The notes under the pieces: model-generated | Databases searched by the model: none | What the model was told of the DNA's origin: nothing | Seen by the model: only the letters and a program-made list of their open reading frames with translations | In this document: positions 37,137 to 46,311 of the stretch, piece after piece | Position numbering within the stretch: position 1 is the first letter of the stretch | Layout: the number at the start of each line of letters is the position of its first letter | Assembly (NCBI RefSeq): GCF_001305575.3 | Contig: NZ_CP012373.2 | Span: 1,736,001 to 1,800,000 of the forward strand | Direction of reading: 5' to 3' | Length of the DNA: 64,000 nt | Source: Beggiatoa leptomitoformis | Lineage (GTDB): Bacteria > Pseudomonadota > Gammaproteobacteria > Beggiatoales > Beggiatoaceae | Program-made: the position numbers and the translations under genes

Positions 37137-38018
37137 TTAGCGTTTATAACCAACGATTCGAACCCAACCTGCTTTTTCAGTAATGCTCAATTGGTCAAAA
37201 TAAACAGCATAAGCGGTTTTTACCATCTCGGCTTGTTCTTGCAAAATACCTGACAACACAATGGGCGCACCTGATTTAACGAATTTCGCAAAAGTGCTTG
37301 CTAAACTCACCAAAGGGTTCGCCAAAATATTGGCAAGTAAAATATCTGCTTGTAGTGGGCTAAACGCCTCGGGTAAGCAAGTATGAATCGTAGCGGCAAC
37401 CCCATTTTGCGCTGCATTATCACGGGTTGCGAGCAAGGCTTGAGGGTCTATATCAACCGCCCAATTTTCGCACGCGCCCAATTTAGCGGCAGCAATAGCG
37501 AGAATGCCCGAACCACACCCATAATCAATCACGGTTTTCCCTGTTAAATCACCTTGTTGGTCTAACCATTCTAAACACAAGGCGGTTGTTGCGTGCGTTC
37601 CTGTGCCAAACGCTAAACCGGGGTCAAGCAAAATATTAATGGCATCAGGGTTTGGGGGCGGTGTCCAACTAGGACAAATCCATAAACGTTGTCCAAAACA
37701 CATAGGATGAAAATCACTCATCCATACCCGTGTCCATTCTTGGTCGGCTAAACGTTGCAATTCATAAGATAAAGAAATATCAGTGGGTAAAATTGCATGA
37801 AGTTGTAATAAAAGACTTTCTGGGTCTGTGTCTTCTTCAAATAACGCAACAATACGGGTTGTTTGCCAAATAGGCGTTGTATTTAACGGCGGTTCATAAA
37901 CAGGCTCATCTGCGGCATCTTGCCATGTGACAGATAACGCGCCAAGTTCGGTCAAACTGTCAGAAATAGCGTCAACTTGTTCTGCGGGAGTATTAATTAA
38001 TAATTGTAACCAAGACAT
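37137..38018 (-). CDS. prmA: Ribosomal protein L11 methyltransferase PrmA
   Basis: A 293-residue protein with a small N-terminal L11-recognition domain (MSWLQLLINTPAEQVDAISD) and a SAM-binding core VIDYGCGSGILAIAAAKLGA. LLDPGLAFGTGTHATT and LANILANPL are typical PrmA motifs. It trimethylates ribosomal protein L11. It is upstream of the zinc-ribbon gene on the same strand, but separated by a terminator-like hairpin. Confidence 0.94.
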   Translation of the reverse strand: MSWLQLLINTPAEQVDAISDSLTELGALSVTWQDAADEPVYEPPLNTTPIWQTTRIVALFEEDTDPESLLLQLHAILPTDISLSYELQRLADQEWTRVWMSDFHPMCFGQRLWICPSWTPPPNPDAINILLDPGLAFGTGTHATTALCLEWLDQQGDLTGKTVIDYGCGSGILAIAAAKLGACENWAVDIDPQALLATRDNAAQNGVAATIHTCLPEAFSPLQADILLANILANPLVSLASTFAKFVKSGAPIVLSGILQEQAEMVKTAYAVYFDQLSITEKAGWVRIVGYKR

Positions 38019-38430
38019 TGTTTTATTTCGTATAAAGGGCTAATGGAAAAGGACGGCATATAATCTGCAAAATAACGAATTAATCAGCTAATGCAATACA
38101 CACTAGACATGCTCTTGCATTATCGATATTGCTTTACGTCACTCAGTATTATTAATTTAGTGGCATTATTTTTATTAATTCTACTTTATTCATGAAAGGC
38201 TTATATTGCGTTGCAATATTAAACTTAATAAATCACTTTAAGAAGCCTATTTTATCTCATTGAAATAAAAGTTATTTTTTGAATAAAAAAATCAACAGGA
38301 ACGCTTAACATTTTGACTGCTTATAGTGTATGCTTAGGGAAGCCTAATATTATCAACAGTCAAGAATGACTTACTTAAACTAAATTTAACATTGTGATTA
38401 TAAATTTTTGTTTTTAAAGTGGATAACTAA
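38019..38430. other. Intergenic region between prmA and mrcB
   Basis: These 412 AT-rich bases separate divergent genes and hold their promoters and leaders. A possible -35/-10 pair for mrcB is TTAACA with TATGCT 18 bases later (about 38308-38337). I see no gene or strong hairpin. Confidence 0.5.
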
Positions 38431-40830
38431 ATGACACGCATACGAAAGAAAAAAACTACTTATCGTCGTCGTCCTACCACTTTCATCCCCCAAAATCGGA
38501 ATTTTCGCTTTCGCTGGCGTTGGTTAGTGCTGATTCTTGTATTTATTCCAACCGCGTTTTATATCAGTTGGTTGGATGTTAAAGTGCGAGAAGAGTTTGA
38601 CGGACATAGTTGGGCATTGCCCGCCAGAGTATATGCAAGCCCTGTTGAAATTTATGCAGGGATGACACTTAATCCTGATAGTTTGGTCGATGAACTCAAG
38701 GCGATTGGTTATAAAGAATCGACGGATATGAACGAGTCAGGGCAGTTTTATCGAGTAGGGACGGATATTAGCATTATGACGCGGGCTTTCCAATTTTGGG
38801 ATGCAAATGAACCTGCACAAAAAATGCGAATTCGTTTTCTTAAAGACAATAAAGTAGAGTGGATTCGTGATGAGAGTACCAAGAAAAGCATTGCGTTAGC
38901 ACGTTTAGAGCCGAAAATGATCGGCAAGATTTATCCAACACAGAATGAAGACCGTGTTCTTGTGAAATATGATGAATTACCGCCGCTACTGGTCAAAGGA
39001 TTGGTTGCCGTTGAAGACCGAACCTTTTTTGAACATAACGGCTTGAGCATACGCGGGATTATGCGGGCAATGGTTGCAAACGCAAAGGCGGGCGACTGGG
39101 TGCAAGGGGGAAGCACCATTACTCAGCAGTTAGTCAAAAACTTGTACTTAAATGCTGAACGTACTTTTGACCGCAAAATGAATGAAGCGGTTATGGCATT
39201 GTTATTAGAATGGCATTACAGCAAAGCACAAATTTTAGAAGCCTATGTTAATGAAGTTTATTTAGGACAAGATGGTAATCGTTCCATTCACGGAATGGGG
39301 GTTGCCTCGTCTTTTTATTTTAATAAACCTGTAGAACAGCTCAAATTACCTGAAATTGCCTTATTAGTCAGTTTAGTAAGGGCTGCATCACTTTATAATC
39401 CGCGTAAACATCCCGACAGAGCCGTTGTTAGACGCAATCTGGTTTTAGACTTAATGGCAGAACGCGGTGTGATTACCCAAGCGGATGCACAACAAGCAAA
39501 AGGCTCACCCTTAGAAATTACGGATGAAGCGCAAGGCACTGTTTTTCCTTACCCTGCTTTTTTAGAGCTAGTTCGTCGTCAACTGCGTGAAGATTATCGA
39601 GAAGAAGATTTACGCAATGAAGGCTTACAAGTTTTTACAACATTAGACCCATTTATTCAAAATCTTGCTGAAAAAGCAATGGTTGATGGGATTAAAAAAC
39701 TGGCAAAAACTAACCGCCGTTTTGGTGAGTTAGAAGGGGCGATGGTAGTAACCAGTAGCGAAGGCGGTGAGATATTAGCCCTTGTCAATGGTAAAAAAAC
39801 AGATTTTGCAGGGTTTAACCGTCCTTTAGATGCGCGTCGACAAATAGGTTCTTTAGTAAAAGTTGCGGTTTATTTAACTGCCTTAGAAGATACCCGTGCT
39901 TATTCACTCACAAGCATGTTAAACGACACACCGTATGAATGGCGTGACCGTAAAACAGGACAAGTGTGGACACCTAAAAACTATGATTTTCGCGTGCGTG
40001 GGCGTGTGCCATTACATTTTGCATTGGCAAATTCGCTGAATTTAGCAACCGTGCATTTAGGGATGGAGTTAGGACTGGAAAAAATCCGCAACACCTTGCG
40101 ACGCATGGGGGTAGAACGAGATTTTACCGTTTATCCGTCGATGTTGCTGGGCAGTGTCGCCTTAACGCCATTAGAAGTTGCTCAAATGTACCAAACCCTT
40201 GCGAGTAGCGGTTTTCGCGTGCCACTGCGTTCAATTCGCAATGTCTTAACCCACGATGCAAAACCCTTACAACGCTATGCACTTTCGGTCGAACAACGTT
40301 TTGATTCCGCTCCTGTGTTCTTACTTAACTACGCGCTACAAAATGCCGTCCGCGAAGGAACAGGGCGACAAGTCGCAAAAACGCTCCCTAAAGAATTAAT
40401 TGTTGCAGGAAAAACAGGGACAACAAACGAATTACGCGATAGTTGGTTTGTGGGTTTTGATAGCGAATTGATGACAGTAACATGGATAGGACGTGATGAT
40501 AACAAACCGATGGGACTGAGTGGTTCTTCAGGTGCGATGCGAATTTGGAGTGAATTTATTCAATCTGCCAACACACGCTCACTCGCACCGATAACACCCA
40601 ATCATGTCGAATGGCGATGGGTAGATTCAGCAGGGAATTGGAGCAATCGCGGTGCATCTGGCGCATTGTTAGTGCCTTTCATTACCAATCATACTGAAAC
40701 AAACACGATGGCTAATAATACCACGATTAATAATACAAACCTCCCGCAACTTCCCCTCACGGGCGGCACAATAAAAACAGGTAGTGCGACAGAAACAGAA
40801 GATTTATCTGCTAATACCCGTTCACCTTAA
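38431..40830 (+). CDS. mrcB: Penicillin-binding protein 1b (class A transglycosylase/transpeptidase)
   Basis: A 799-residue cell-wall synthase. A basic cytosolic tail and one membrane anchor (about 29-50) are followed by a UB2H-like region (about 70-150). The GT51 domain has VEDRTFFEHNGLS and QGGSTITQQLVKNLY. The transpeptidase domain has catalytic Ser in GSLVK, SLN in ANSLNLATV, and KTGTT. It polymerises and cross-links peptidoglycan. The C-terminus is a Thr/Asn-rich tail. The following TPR gene may encode its activator. Confidence 0.94.
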   Translation: MTRIRKKKTTYRRRPTTFIPQNRNFRFRWRWLVLILVFIPTAFYISWLDVKVREEFDGHSWALPARVYASPVEIYAGMTLNPDSLVDELKAIGYKESTDMNESGQFYRVGTDISIMTRAFQFWDANEPAQKMRIRFLKDNKVEWIRDESTKKSIALARLEPKMIGKIYPTQNEDRVLVKYDELPPLLVKGLVAVEDRTFFEHNGLSIRGIMRAMVANAKAGDWVQGGSTITQQLVKNLYLNAERTFDRKMNEAVMALLLEWHYSKAQILEAYVNEVYLGQDGNRSIHGMGVASSFYFNKPVEQLKLPEIALLVSLVRAASLYNPRKHPDRAVVRRNLVLDLMAERGVITQADAQQAKGSPLEITDEAQGTVFPYPAFLELVRRQLREDYREEDLRNEGLQVFTTLDPFIQNLAEKAMVDGIKKLAKTNRRFGELEGAMVVTSSEGGEILALVNGKKTDFAGFNRPLDARRQIGSLVKVAVYLTALEDTRAYSLTSMLNDTPYEWRDRKTGQVWTPKNYDFRVRGRVPLHFALANSLNLATVHLGMELGLEKIRNTLRRMGVERDFTVYPSMLLGSVALTPLEVAQMYQTLASSGFRVPLRSIRNVLTHDAKPLQRYALSVEQRFDSAPVFLLNYALQNAVREGTGRQVAKTLPKELIVAGKTGTTNELRDSWFVGFDSELMTVTWIGRDDNKPMGLSGSSGAMRIWSEFIQSANTRSLAPITPNHVEWRWVDSAGNWSNRGASGALLVPFITNHTETNTMANNTTINNTNLPQLPLTGGTIKTGSATETEDLSANTRSP

Positions 40831-40840
40831 AACGTCAAAA

Positions 40841-40868
40841 GCCTGTTTGAATCCTAATTCAGACAGGC
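40841..40868. terminator. Hairpin after mrcB
   Basis: GCCTGTTTGAAT (40841-40852) pairs with ATTCAGACAGGC (40857-40868) with one mismatch. It begins 10 bases after the mrcB stop. On the plus strand it is followed by A rather than T, so it is a weak terminator; it includes the TGAATC repeat motif. Confidence 0.5.
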
Positions 40869-41053
40869 AAAAATGCTGATGACATTATCACTTACCCCTT
40901 CCTACTTTATCTAGCACTACCAAAACATCACCACAGTGATAAATTTATTCACAGCTCCCCATGTAAAAATACAACCTAAAGATTGCTGTTATACAATTAT
41001 TCATCAATAATTAAGAACACAAAAGACTGGTTGAATCATAGGGGTTGTTTTTT

Positions 41054-41476
41054 ATGAAATGTTTGCGAATATCTAGTTTAACGCTTGTATTAACGCTTTG
41101 TGTCGCATCACAAAATTTTGCTCAGGGGGCATTGCTGAGCGTAGCAGACCCTACAAAAGCGATTGTTGAACTACTGATGGAAGCGAAAAAATCTTTTGAA
41201 GAAGGACAAAGCGAACAAGCCGCTGCATTACTAGAACGTGCATTACGTATTGACCCCCGTAATCCTATTTTATGGCACAACTTAGCAGGTGTTCGCCTGC
41301 AACAAGAAGATTGGTCACGTGCGGCAAGTTTAGCGGCAAAATCTAACGCCTTAGCTGTTGAAAACAAACTGTTACGGGTACGTAATTGGATTGTTATCGC
41401 CTTAGCTTGCGAGGGGTTGCGTGATGTGGATTGTACAAAAGAAGCCCGTAACCGCGCACGTGCATTAGCTAATTAA
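41054..41476 (+). CDS. Exported TPR protein, possible PBP1b activator (LpoP-like)
   Basis: A 140-residue protein with an N-terminal signal sequence and about two TPR units (KKSFEEGQSEQAAALLERALRIDP, WHNLAGVRLQQEDWSRAASLA). In Pseudomonas, the TPR lipoprotein LpoP is encoded beside the PBP1b gene and activates it. Here the TPR protein follows mrcB directly. It lacks a convincing lipobox: the cysteine in LTLCVAS has Leu before it. I chose ATG 41054 with GGGG 9 bases upstream, over TTG 41045. Confidence 0.65.
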   Translation: MKCLRISSLTLVLTLCVASQNFAQGALLSVADPTKAIVELLMEAKKSFEEGQSEQAAALLERALRIDPRNPILWHNLAGVRLQQEDWSRAASLAAKSNALAVENKLLRVRNWIVIALACEGLRDVDCTKEARNRARALAN

Positions 41477-41519
41477 TCAGCGTGTTATCTGTCTTAAGCC
41501 TTCATAAAAAAAGGATGTA

Positions 41520-42644
41520 ATGATGAAACATCAGATAACCCTACTATGCCTAAGTTTCTTGGGGGCTTGTTGTAGTGATAATGTGATCGAATCGAAGGGA
41601 ATGCCAACAGAAACAATTCTTTTAGAAACGGAAGCACCGACACCCTCCACACAACAAGCGATGCTTTTTGAAGAATATCAACAAGTGTTTCAGCAGACAG
41701 CCCTTGATCCACTAACCGATTACATTGTTCGTTATGAACATGATGAGCTGAGAAAACAAGCCGTTACTAAAATAAAAATTGAACGGGAACAACGCTGTCA
41801 ACATGTCGCAAATAATATTATTAAGTTACCACCTACCGCAGAAAATATACAAAAAATAACCAACAGCTATCAATACTCCTGCCCTGCTCTTGTAGAAAAA
41901 TTCTCCGCGACAGTGCCTAAGAATACCGCAATACCAGAGACAACATTAGAAACAACGGCTGTTTCCGCTCCTGTCCCGTTGACTGAAAAAGCAGCTACAA
42001 CGGTTTCTGTTCCTGCCAATACACCAGAGACGACGTTAGAAACAACGGCTATTTCTGCTCCTGTCCCGTTGACTGAAAAAGCAGCTACAACGGTTTCTGT
42101 TCCTTCCAATACACCAGAGACAACATTAGCAGCAACGGCTGTTTCCGCTCCTGTCCCGTTGACTGAAAAAGCAGCTACAACGGTTTCTGTTCCTGCCAAT
42201 GCACCAGAGACAACATTAGCAACAACGGCTGTTTCCGCTCCTGTCCCATTGACTGAAAAAGCAGCTACAACGGTTTCTGTTCCTGCCAATACCGCAACAT
42301 CGGAAACAATAGCAACAACCGATAAAAAAACCTGTGAAGCCTTGTATATAGCGCGTCAATTTGCGACGGCTATTAGTGTCTGTCAACAAGAGGCAACGGC
42401 TGGTGGTGTTAGCGCGCAGTTTTATTTAGGCGCAAGCTATTTACACACAAATAATCCACAATCAGCCTATTCTTGGTTTAAAAAAGCGGCTGAACAAGGA
42501 CATAGTGAGGCGCAATATCAAATTGGACAACTGTATTACACGGGTAATGGTGTAGGGCAAAGTCATGATAAAGCAGTAGAATGGTTTGAATTAGCCGCTA
42601 AACAGCATAATACACAAGCACAATTTATGTTAAATAATATGTAA
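41520..42644 (+). CDS. Sel1-repeat lipoprotein with a four-unit tandem-repeat linker
   Basis: A 374-residue protein. The N-terminus LLCLSFLGACCSDN is a lipoprotein signal with a lipobox (LGAC). Residues about 140-259 are four near-identical 30-residue units rich in Thr, Pro, Val and Ala. The C-terminal third has Sel1-type repeats (AQFYLGASYLHTNNPQSAYSWFKKAAEQGH and a second unit), a protein-protein interaction fold. AAGGATG precedes the paired ATGs. It lies 43 bases after the TPR gene and is likely in the same transcript. Function is unknown. Confidence 0.75.
   Translation: MMKHQITLLCLSFLGACCSDNVIESKGMPTETILLETEAPTPSTQQAMLFEEYQQVFQQTALDPLTDYIVRYEHDELRKQAVTKIKIEREQRCQHVANNIIKLPPTAENIQKITNSYQYSCPALVEKFSATVPKNTAIPETTLETTAVSAPVPLTEKAATTVSVPANTPETTLETTAISAPVPLTEKAATTVSVPSNTPETTLAATAVSAPVPLTEKAATTVSVPANAPETTLATTAVSAPVPLTEKAATTVSVPANTATSETIATTDKKTCEALYIARQFATAISVCQQEATAGGVSAQFYLGASYLHTNNPQSAYSWFKKAAEQGHSEAQYQIGQLYYTGNGVGQSHDKAVEWFELAAKQHNTQAQFMLNNM
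41937..42296 (+). repeat. Four 90-base tandem repeats inside the Sel1 lipoprotein gene
   Basis: Units start at 41937, 42027, 42117 and 42207. Each encodes a 30-residue unit beginning ETTL and containing PVPLTEKAATTVSVP. The units differ at only a few codons (ETT/AAT/ATT, PAN/PSN), as expected for recent expansion by slippage or recombination. Confidence 0.95.
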
Positions 42645-42665
42645 TTCGTTTTGTTGGATAGACAG

Positions 42666-43085
42666 ATGCACGATAAAGATGATGAGACAGACGATAAAGT
42701 CCGCTTGGATAAATGGCTATGGGCAGCTCGTTTTTTTAAAACCCGTAGTTTAGCGATTGAAGCGATTAACGGTGGAAAAGTCCATATTAACCAACATCGC
42801 ACAAAACCTGCAAAAGAGGTACATATCGGTGATGAATTGCGTATTCAACAGGGCTATGCAGAACGTACGGTTATTATTAAAGGCTTATTAAAACAACGCC
42901 GTCCTGCTTCTGAGGCTGTGTTATTGTATGAAGAAACCGCCGACAGTTTACAAAAACGTCAAACGATGCAAGAACATCATCATTTAGAATTATTAACCCG
43001 CCCAACACGAGCAGGTCGCCCAACTAAGCGGGATAGACGCTTAATTCATCACTTTACACAAGATGATGATAGGAAAAAAACTTGA
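42666..43085 (+). CDS. hslR: S4-domain RNA-binding heat shock protein Hsp15 (HslR)
   Basis: A 139-residue basic protein. The S4 domain is VRLDKWLWAARFFKTRSLAIEAINGGKVHIN, shown here in part as RLDKWLWAARFFKTRS and GGKVHIN. The C-terminal half is Arg/Lys-rich with TRAGRPTKRDRR, as in Hsp15. It binds free 50S subunits carrying a nascent chain. I chose the ATG at 42666 over the TTG pair at 42651. Confidence 0.88.
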   Translation: MHDKDDETDDKVRLDKWLWAARFFKTRSLAIEAINGGKVHINQHRTKPAKEVHIGDELRIQQGYAERTVIIKGLLKQRRPASEAVLLYEETADSLQKRQTMQEHHHLELLTRPTRAGRPTKRDRRLIHHFTQDDDRKKT

Positions 43086-43145
43086 ATTTTTAAGAAAAAT
43101 AGAATTTATTCCGTTTTTTGCTAGTTTTACCGTTAATACTACAAA

Positions 43146-45098
43146 TTAAAATTGATATTGAAGTTGTACTAAAAACTCGCGTGATGTGATGGGTAATGGA
43201 GAATGTCCCCCATTATAGGGCTGTATTAATTCCATATTTTCTGCAAATACGTCATAAACACCCATACCGACTTCCCAGTTTTTGGTGTCGTTTGGCTGAT
43301 AGCGGAAAAAGACATTGGTTAATAGCGTTGTTGGTGATTCATACAAAATAGGCGTGCCTAACTCATCAACACGCGCATAACCATAACGATGGCTAAACAA
43401 TAACCATGAGGGATTAAATGACCATGTGGGGGATAATTTAAAATGTCCATTCAGCGTCAATTTATGTGCGGGAAAGGCAAGATTTAAGTCTTTTTCTTCC
43501 CCTGTTTGTTGGTCTATCGCTTTATAAGTGCTAACGCTATCTGTTGGTATGGCATACGAATAGTTTAAAGTTGCATAACCCCATGATTTAACTAAACGAA
43601 GCTCCGTTTCTATTCCCTGTGAACCTGATTGTTCTGCATTAAAATAAGTTTGCGTGATAGTATTCGGGATAACGTCATAAACAATGGTATCTTTGGTGTT
43701 AATCTTAAAAAGATTGACTGTTAATGCAATATCTTTATTAAAAACATACCCCATTTCTGTTTCAAATATATTTGTTTTTTCTGATTTAATATCAGGATTT
43801 AAATAGCCATTTTCTACCGTTGGACTACGATACGCGCCACTATACAAAAGTTTGATATGCCATTTTTTATCAAATTGTTTGGTATAAGCAATGCGTGGCG
43901 ATAAATCTGCACCAAAATCACTATGTTTATCATATCGCGCCCCCAGTGTTAAATTTCCCCATGCCGCTTGCCACGCACCTTCTAAAAAAGCTGTCGTATT
44001 ATAATAATTAGAAAAAGAGCGAGATTCTGTAGAATGGTCAATATTGCGGTCATAAAATAATTCTACACCGCTAGATACTGCAAATTGCGCATTAAAAATA
44101 TAGTGTGGATTAAGATTAATACTTAAACGATCCACCGTTGCACGGGTTTGATACTCATCTGCAACACGTTGATTCCAAGTATCTTGATGAGATAAAGTTA
44201 CCCGATTATCGAGTGTTAGCTTATCGGTGAGCGATTGTGTATAACGTGTTTGCCAAGCGACCGTCTGAAAATCATTTTGCCAGGTTAAAGGCTCTATCGT
44301 GCCGAATAAATCACGGTTAGTTGTCCGATAATTATCTACTAATAAACGGCTACTTAATTGCTTGTATTCTATTCCTAGATTAAGAAAAGCAGGGTTCAGT
44401 TCATTACTATTTGCAAGCGATAAACTATCACCATTCGAATCTACATATAAACCATCGCTACGCCTACCCCGTCCTAAATAACCCATTGCAGTAAACTTAG
44501 CTGCACCAATAGTTTCCCCCGCCATAATATTCACTGTTTGGCGTGCGGTTGCCTCTTCCATTCTGCCATAGGTAACGGTTGCTTGTACGCCTCGTAACTC
44601 TTCAACGGTTTTACTAATAATGTTAATCACACCGAATTCCGCAAAACCACCATATAAAACTGACCCTGCCCCGCGAATAATTTCTATTCGTTTTATCTGT
44701 GCGACAGGATAATGATTACCCAGTGGATTATTTCCGAAACGTCGTTCAGTCATTTCTACGCCATCAATAAGCAACAATATCTTACCTTCATGCGCCCAAC
44801 TGCCACGAACGCCAATACCAACAATATTATTAACATCCAGCCCTAAATTAAAACCAGGCACTAAACGCAATACATCCATTAAATCCCGCGCGCCACTGTT
44901 CGCAATTTCTTCAGCCGTGATAATGGTAACAACACTTGGAGTCTCAGATAATGATTTCTCTGGCGTTTTAGTCGCAACCTGCACCTTCAGATTTATCAAT
45001 TCTTCTAGTGATAACTCTATAGCTTCCCTCTTTACATCAGCAATAACTAAATGAGGTATCAATCCAATGGCGCAAACAATGGGTAAACGATTAAACAT
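43146..45098 (-). CDS. TonB-dependent outer-membrane receptor (second)
   Basis: A 650-residue protein with a short signal sequence (cleavage near HLVIA), a plug domain (VVTIITAEEIANSGARDLMD, VRGSWAHEGK, EIIRGAGSVLYGGFAEFGVINI) and a barrel ending with Phe (LVQLQYQF). It is shorter than the receptor at 9.7-11.9 kb and clearly a different lineage, with no YfiR partner. No transport genes surround it. No cobalamin riboswitch or other leader fits the 60-base gap upstream. Confidence 0.9.
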   Translation of the reverse strand: MFNRLPIVCAIGLIPHLVIADVKREAIELSLEELINLKVQVATKTPEKSLSETPSVVTIITAEEIANSGARDLMDVLRLVPGFNLGLDVNNIVGIGVRGSWAHEGKILLLIDGVEMTERRFGNNPLGNHYPVAQIKRIEIIRGAGSVLYGGFAEFGVINIISKTVEELRGVQATVTYGRMEEATARQTVNIMAGETIGAAKFTAMGYLGRGRRSDGLYVDSNGDSLSLANSNELNPAFLNLGIEYKQLSSRLLVDNYRTTNRDLFGTIEPLTWQNDFQTVAWQTRYTQSLTDKLTLDNRVTLSHQDTWNQRVADEYQTRATVDRLSINLNPHYIFNAQFAVSSGVELFYDRNIDHSTESRSFSNYYNTTAFLEGAWQAAWGNLTLGARYDKHSDFGADLSPRIAYTKQFDKKWHIKLLYSGAYRSPTVENGYLNPDIKSEKTNIFETEMGYVFNKDIALTVNLFKINTKDTIVYDVIPNTITQTYFNAEQSGSQGIETELRLVKSWGYATLNYSYAIPTDSVSTYKAIDQQTGEEKDLNLAFPAHKLTLNGHFKLSPTWSFNPSWLLFSHRYGYARVDELGTPILYESPTTLLTNVFFRYQPNDTKNWEVGMGVYDVFAENMELIQPYNGGHSPLPITSREFLVQLQYQF

Positions 45099-45160
45099 AA
45101 CGTTATCAACTCACGAAAAGGGTTAGAATAGACTTTCAGTAATTTACGGAATTATCAGAA

Positions 45161-45649
45161 ATGCAACGCATACAGAAAAACAGTTTATTTTCAATTTTTG
45201 CTTGGTTAATCATTATAATGGGTATGAGCCTTCTATTTATTGGTGCTAATGAATTTAATAACGCCCAACATAGCACCCACTGGTTAGAAACAACGGGGAA
45301 GATTATTCAATCGGATATTAGCCAAAAATTGACCAGTCGTGACCAAACGGAACATATTATTTACAGCCCTCATATTCGCTATGAATACACGATTGAAGGA
45401 CGTATTTATCAAGCAGATCGTGTTAATTTTCTTCCCCAAGCAACTACACAATCCGCTGCTGAAGCAGTTAATAAACAATATCCTATTGGCAAAATAGTAA
45501 CGGTCTATTTCAACCCAGATGACATAAAAATAGCAGTATTAGAAACAGGTGCAACGATACAAAATTATGAACCCTTAATAATTGGCGGTGTTTTATTATT
45601 ACTGGGTATCGTTTTATTAAGAAGACAACCAAAGCCAAAAACGGTTTAA
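45161..45649 (+). CDS. DUF3592 membrane protein
   Basis: A 162-residue protein with a membrane segment at each end (about 10-29 and 138-155) and a soluble domain between them (WLETTGKIIQSDI, VRYEYTIEGRIYQADRV-like, GKIVTVYFNPDD). That layout and YFNPDDIKIAVLE are typical of DUF3592. Function is unknown. Confidence 0.78.
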   Translation: MQRIQKNSLFSIFAWLIIIMGMSLLFIGANEFNNAQHSTHWLETTGKIIQSDISQKLTSRDQTEHIIYSPHIRYEYTIEGRIYQADRVNFLPQATTQSAAEAVNKQYPIGKIVTVYFNPDDIKIAVLETGATIQNYEPLIIGGVLLLLGIVLLRRQPKPKTV

Positions 45650-45756
45650 ATCTATAACGGCAATTTATATGCCTATTTATAGCCATTGCGAGACAATATA
45701 AAAATATCAAATCGTATTTTTTTAAAAAATCAATTAATTAATAACTTGAGTAAAAC

Positions 45757-46236
45757 ATGATTTCCTATCAAATAACGGTTCACTACAACAGACCCATCAT
45801 TCGTTATGCACTTAATCAATTTATGTTGCAACGCATTGGATTATTTACGCTTATTGTCACTGGTTGTGCATTAATACTCATGCCCTTACTTGCCATCAAG
45901 TTTCACTCATTTACGCTACAAATGTTCGCGTTTGGGTTATGGATGGGCGTTGGACTATGGGGGATTATTTACGGGATACGATTACGACAAAGTGAACTTA
46001 TTCTATCCAAAATGTCCACACCAACGGCAGACATCACCTTTAATGAAAGCAGTGTCACCGTAGAATCCTGCTTAGGAAAAAGTGAGCTTAGATGGTTAGC
46101 ATTTGATGAAATATTAAAATTTGAACACGCATGGCTACTGATTTACGCCCGCTCGGGCTATATCAATATCCCTGTTACTGAAATGTCGCCAGAATTACAA
46201 CAGTTTATTGAATATTGCTTTAATAATTATAGATAA
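45757..46236 (+). CDS. YcxB-like membrane protein
   Basis: A 159-residue protein. Two membrane segments (about 27-50 and 54-74) are followed by a small PH-like domain (ADITFNESSVTVESCLGKSELRW shortened here to ITFNESSVTV and SELRWLAFDEILKF). The YcxB family has no established function. It is co-directional with the DUF3592 gene but 107 bases apart. Confidence 0.65.
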   Translation: MISYQITVHYNRPIIRYALNQFMLQRIGLFTLIVTGCALILMPLLAIKFHSFTLQMFAFGLWMGVGLWGIIYGIRLRQSELILSKMSTPTADITFNESSVTVESCLGKSELRWLAFDEILKFEHAWLLIYARSGYINIPVTEMSPELQQFIEYCFNNYR

Positions 46237-46260
46237 TCTGTCTTGCCTCAACGTTTATCG

Positions 46261-46298
46261 AAAAAAAACCTGCTAGGTCTTCAATACCTAGCAGGTTC
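46261..46298 (-). terminator. Rho-independent terminator of the RND operon
   Basis: A perfect 12-bp stem (AACCTGCTAGGT at 46267-46278 with its complement at 46286-46297) is followed on the minus strand by the run complementary to 46261-46268 (T8). It lies 14 bases past the pump stop and may also stop transcripts of the converging YcxB-like gene. Confidence 0.92.
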
Positions 46299-46311
46299 TA
46301 ATTATAAACAA

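Noticed and set aside
41870-42289. Long antisense frame across the 90-base repeats
   Set aside because: It is open only because the repeat unit has no stop in that frame; it has no ribosome site and mirrors the real repeat.
45099-45160. Cobalamin riboswitch before the second TonB receptor
   Set aside because: The gap is only about 60 bases, far too short for that element.
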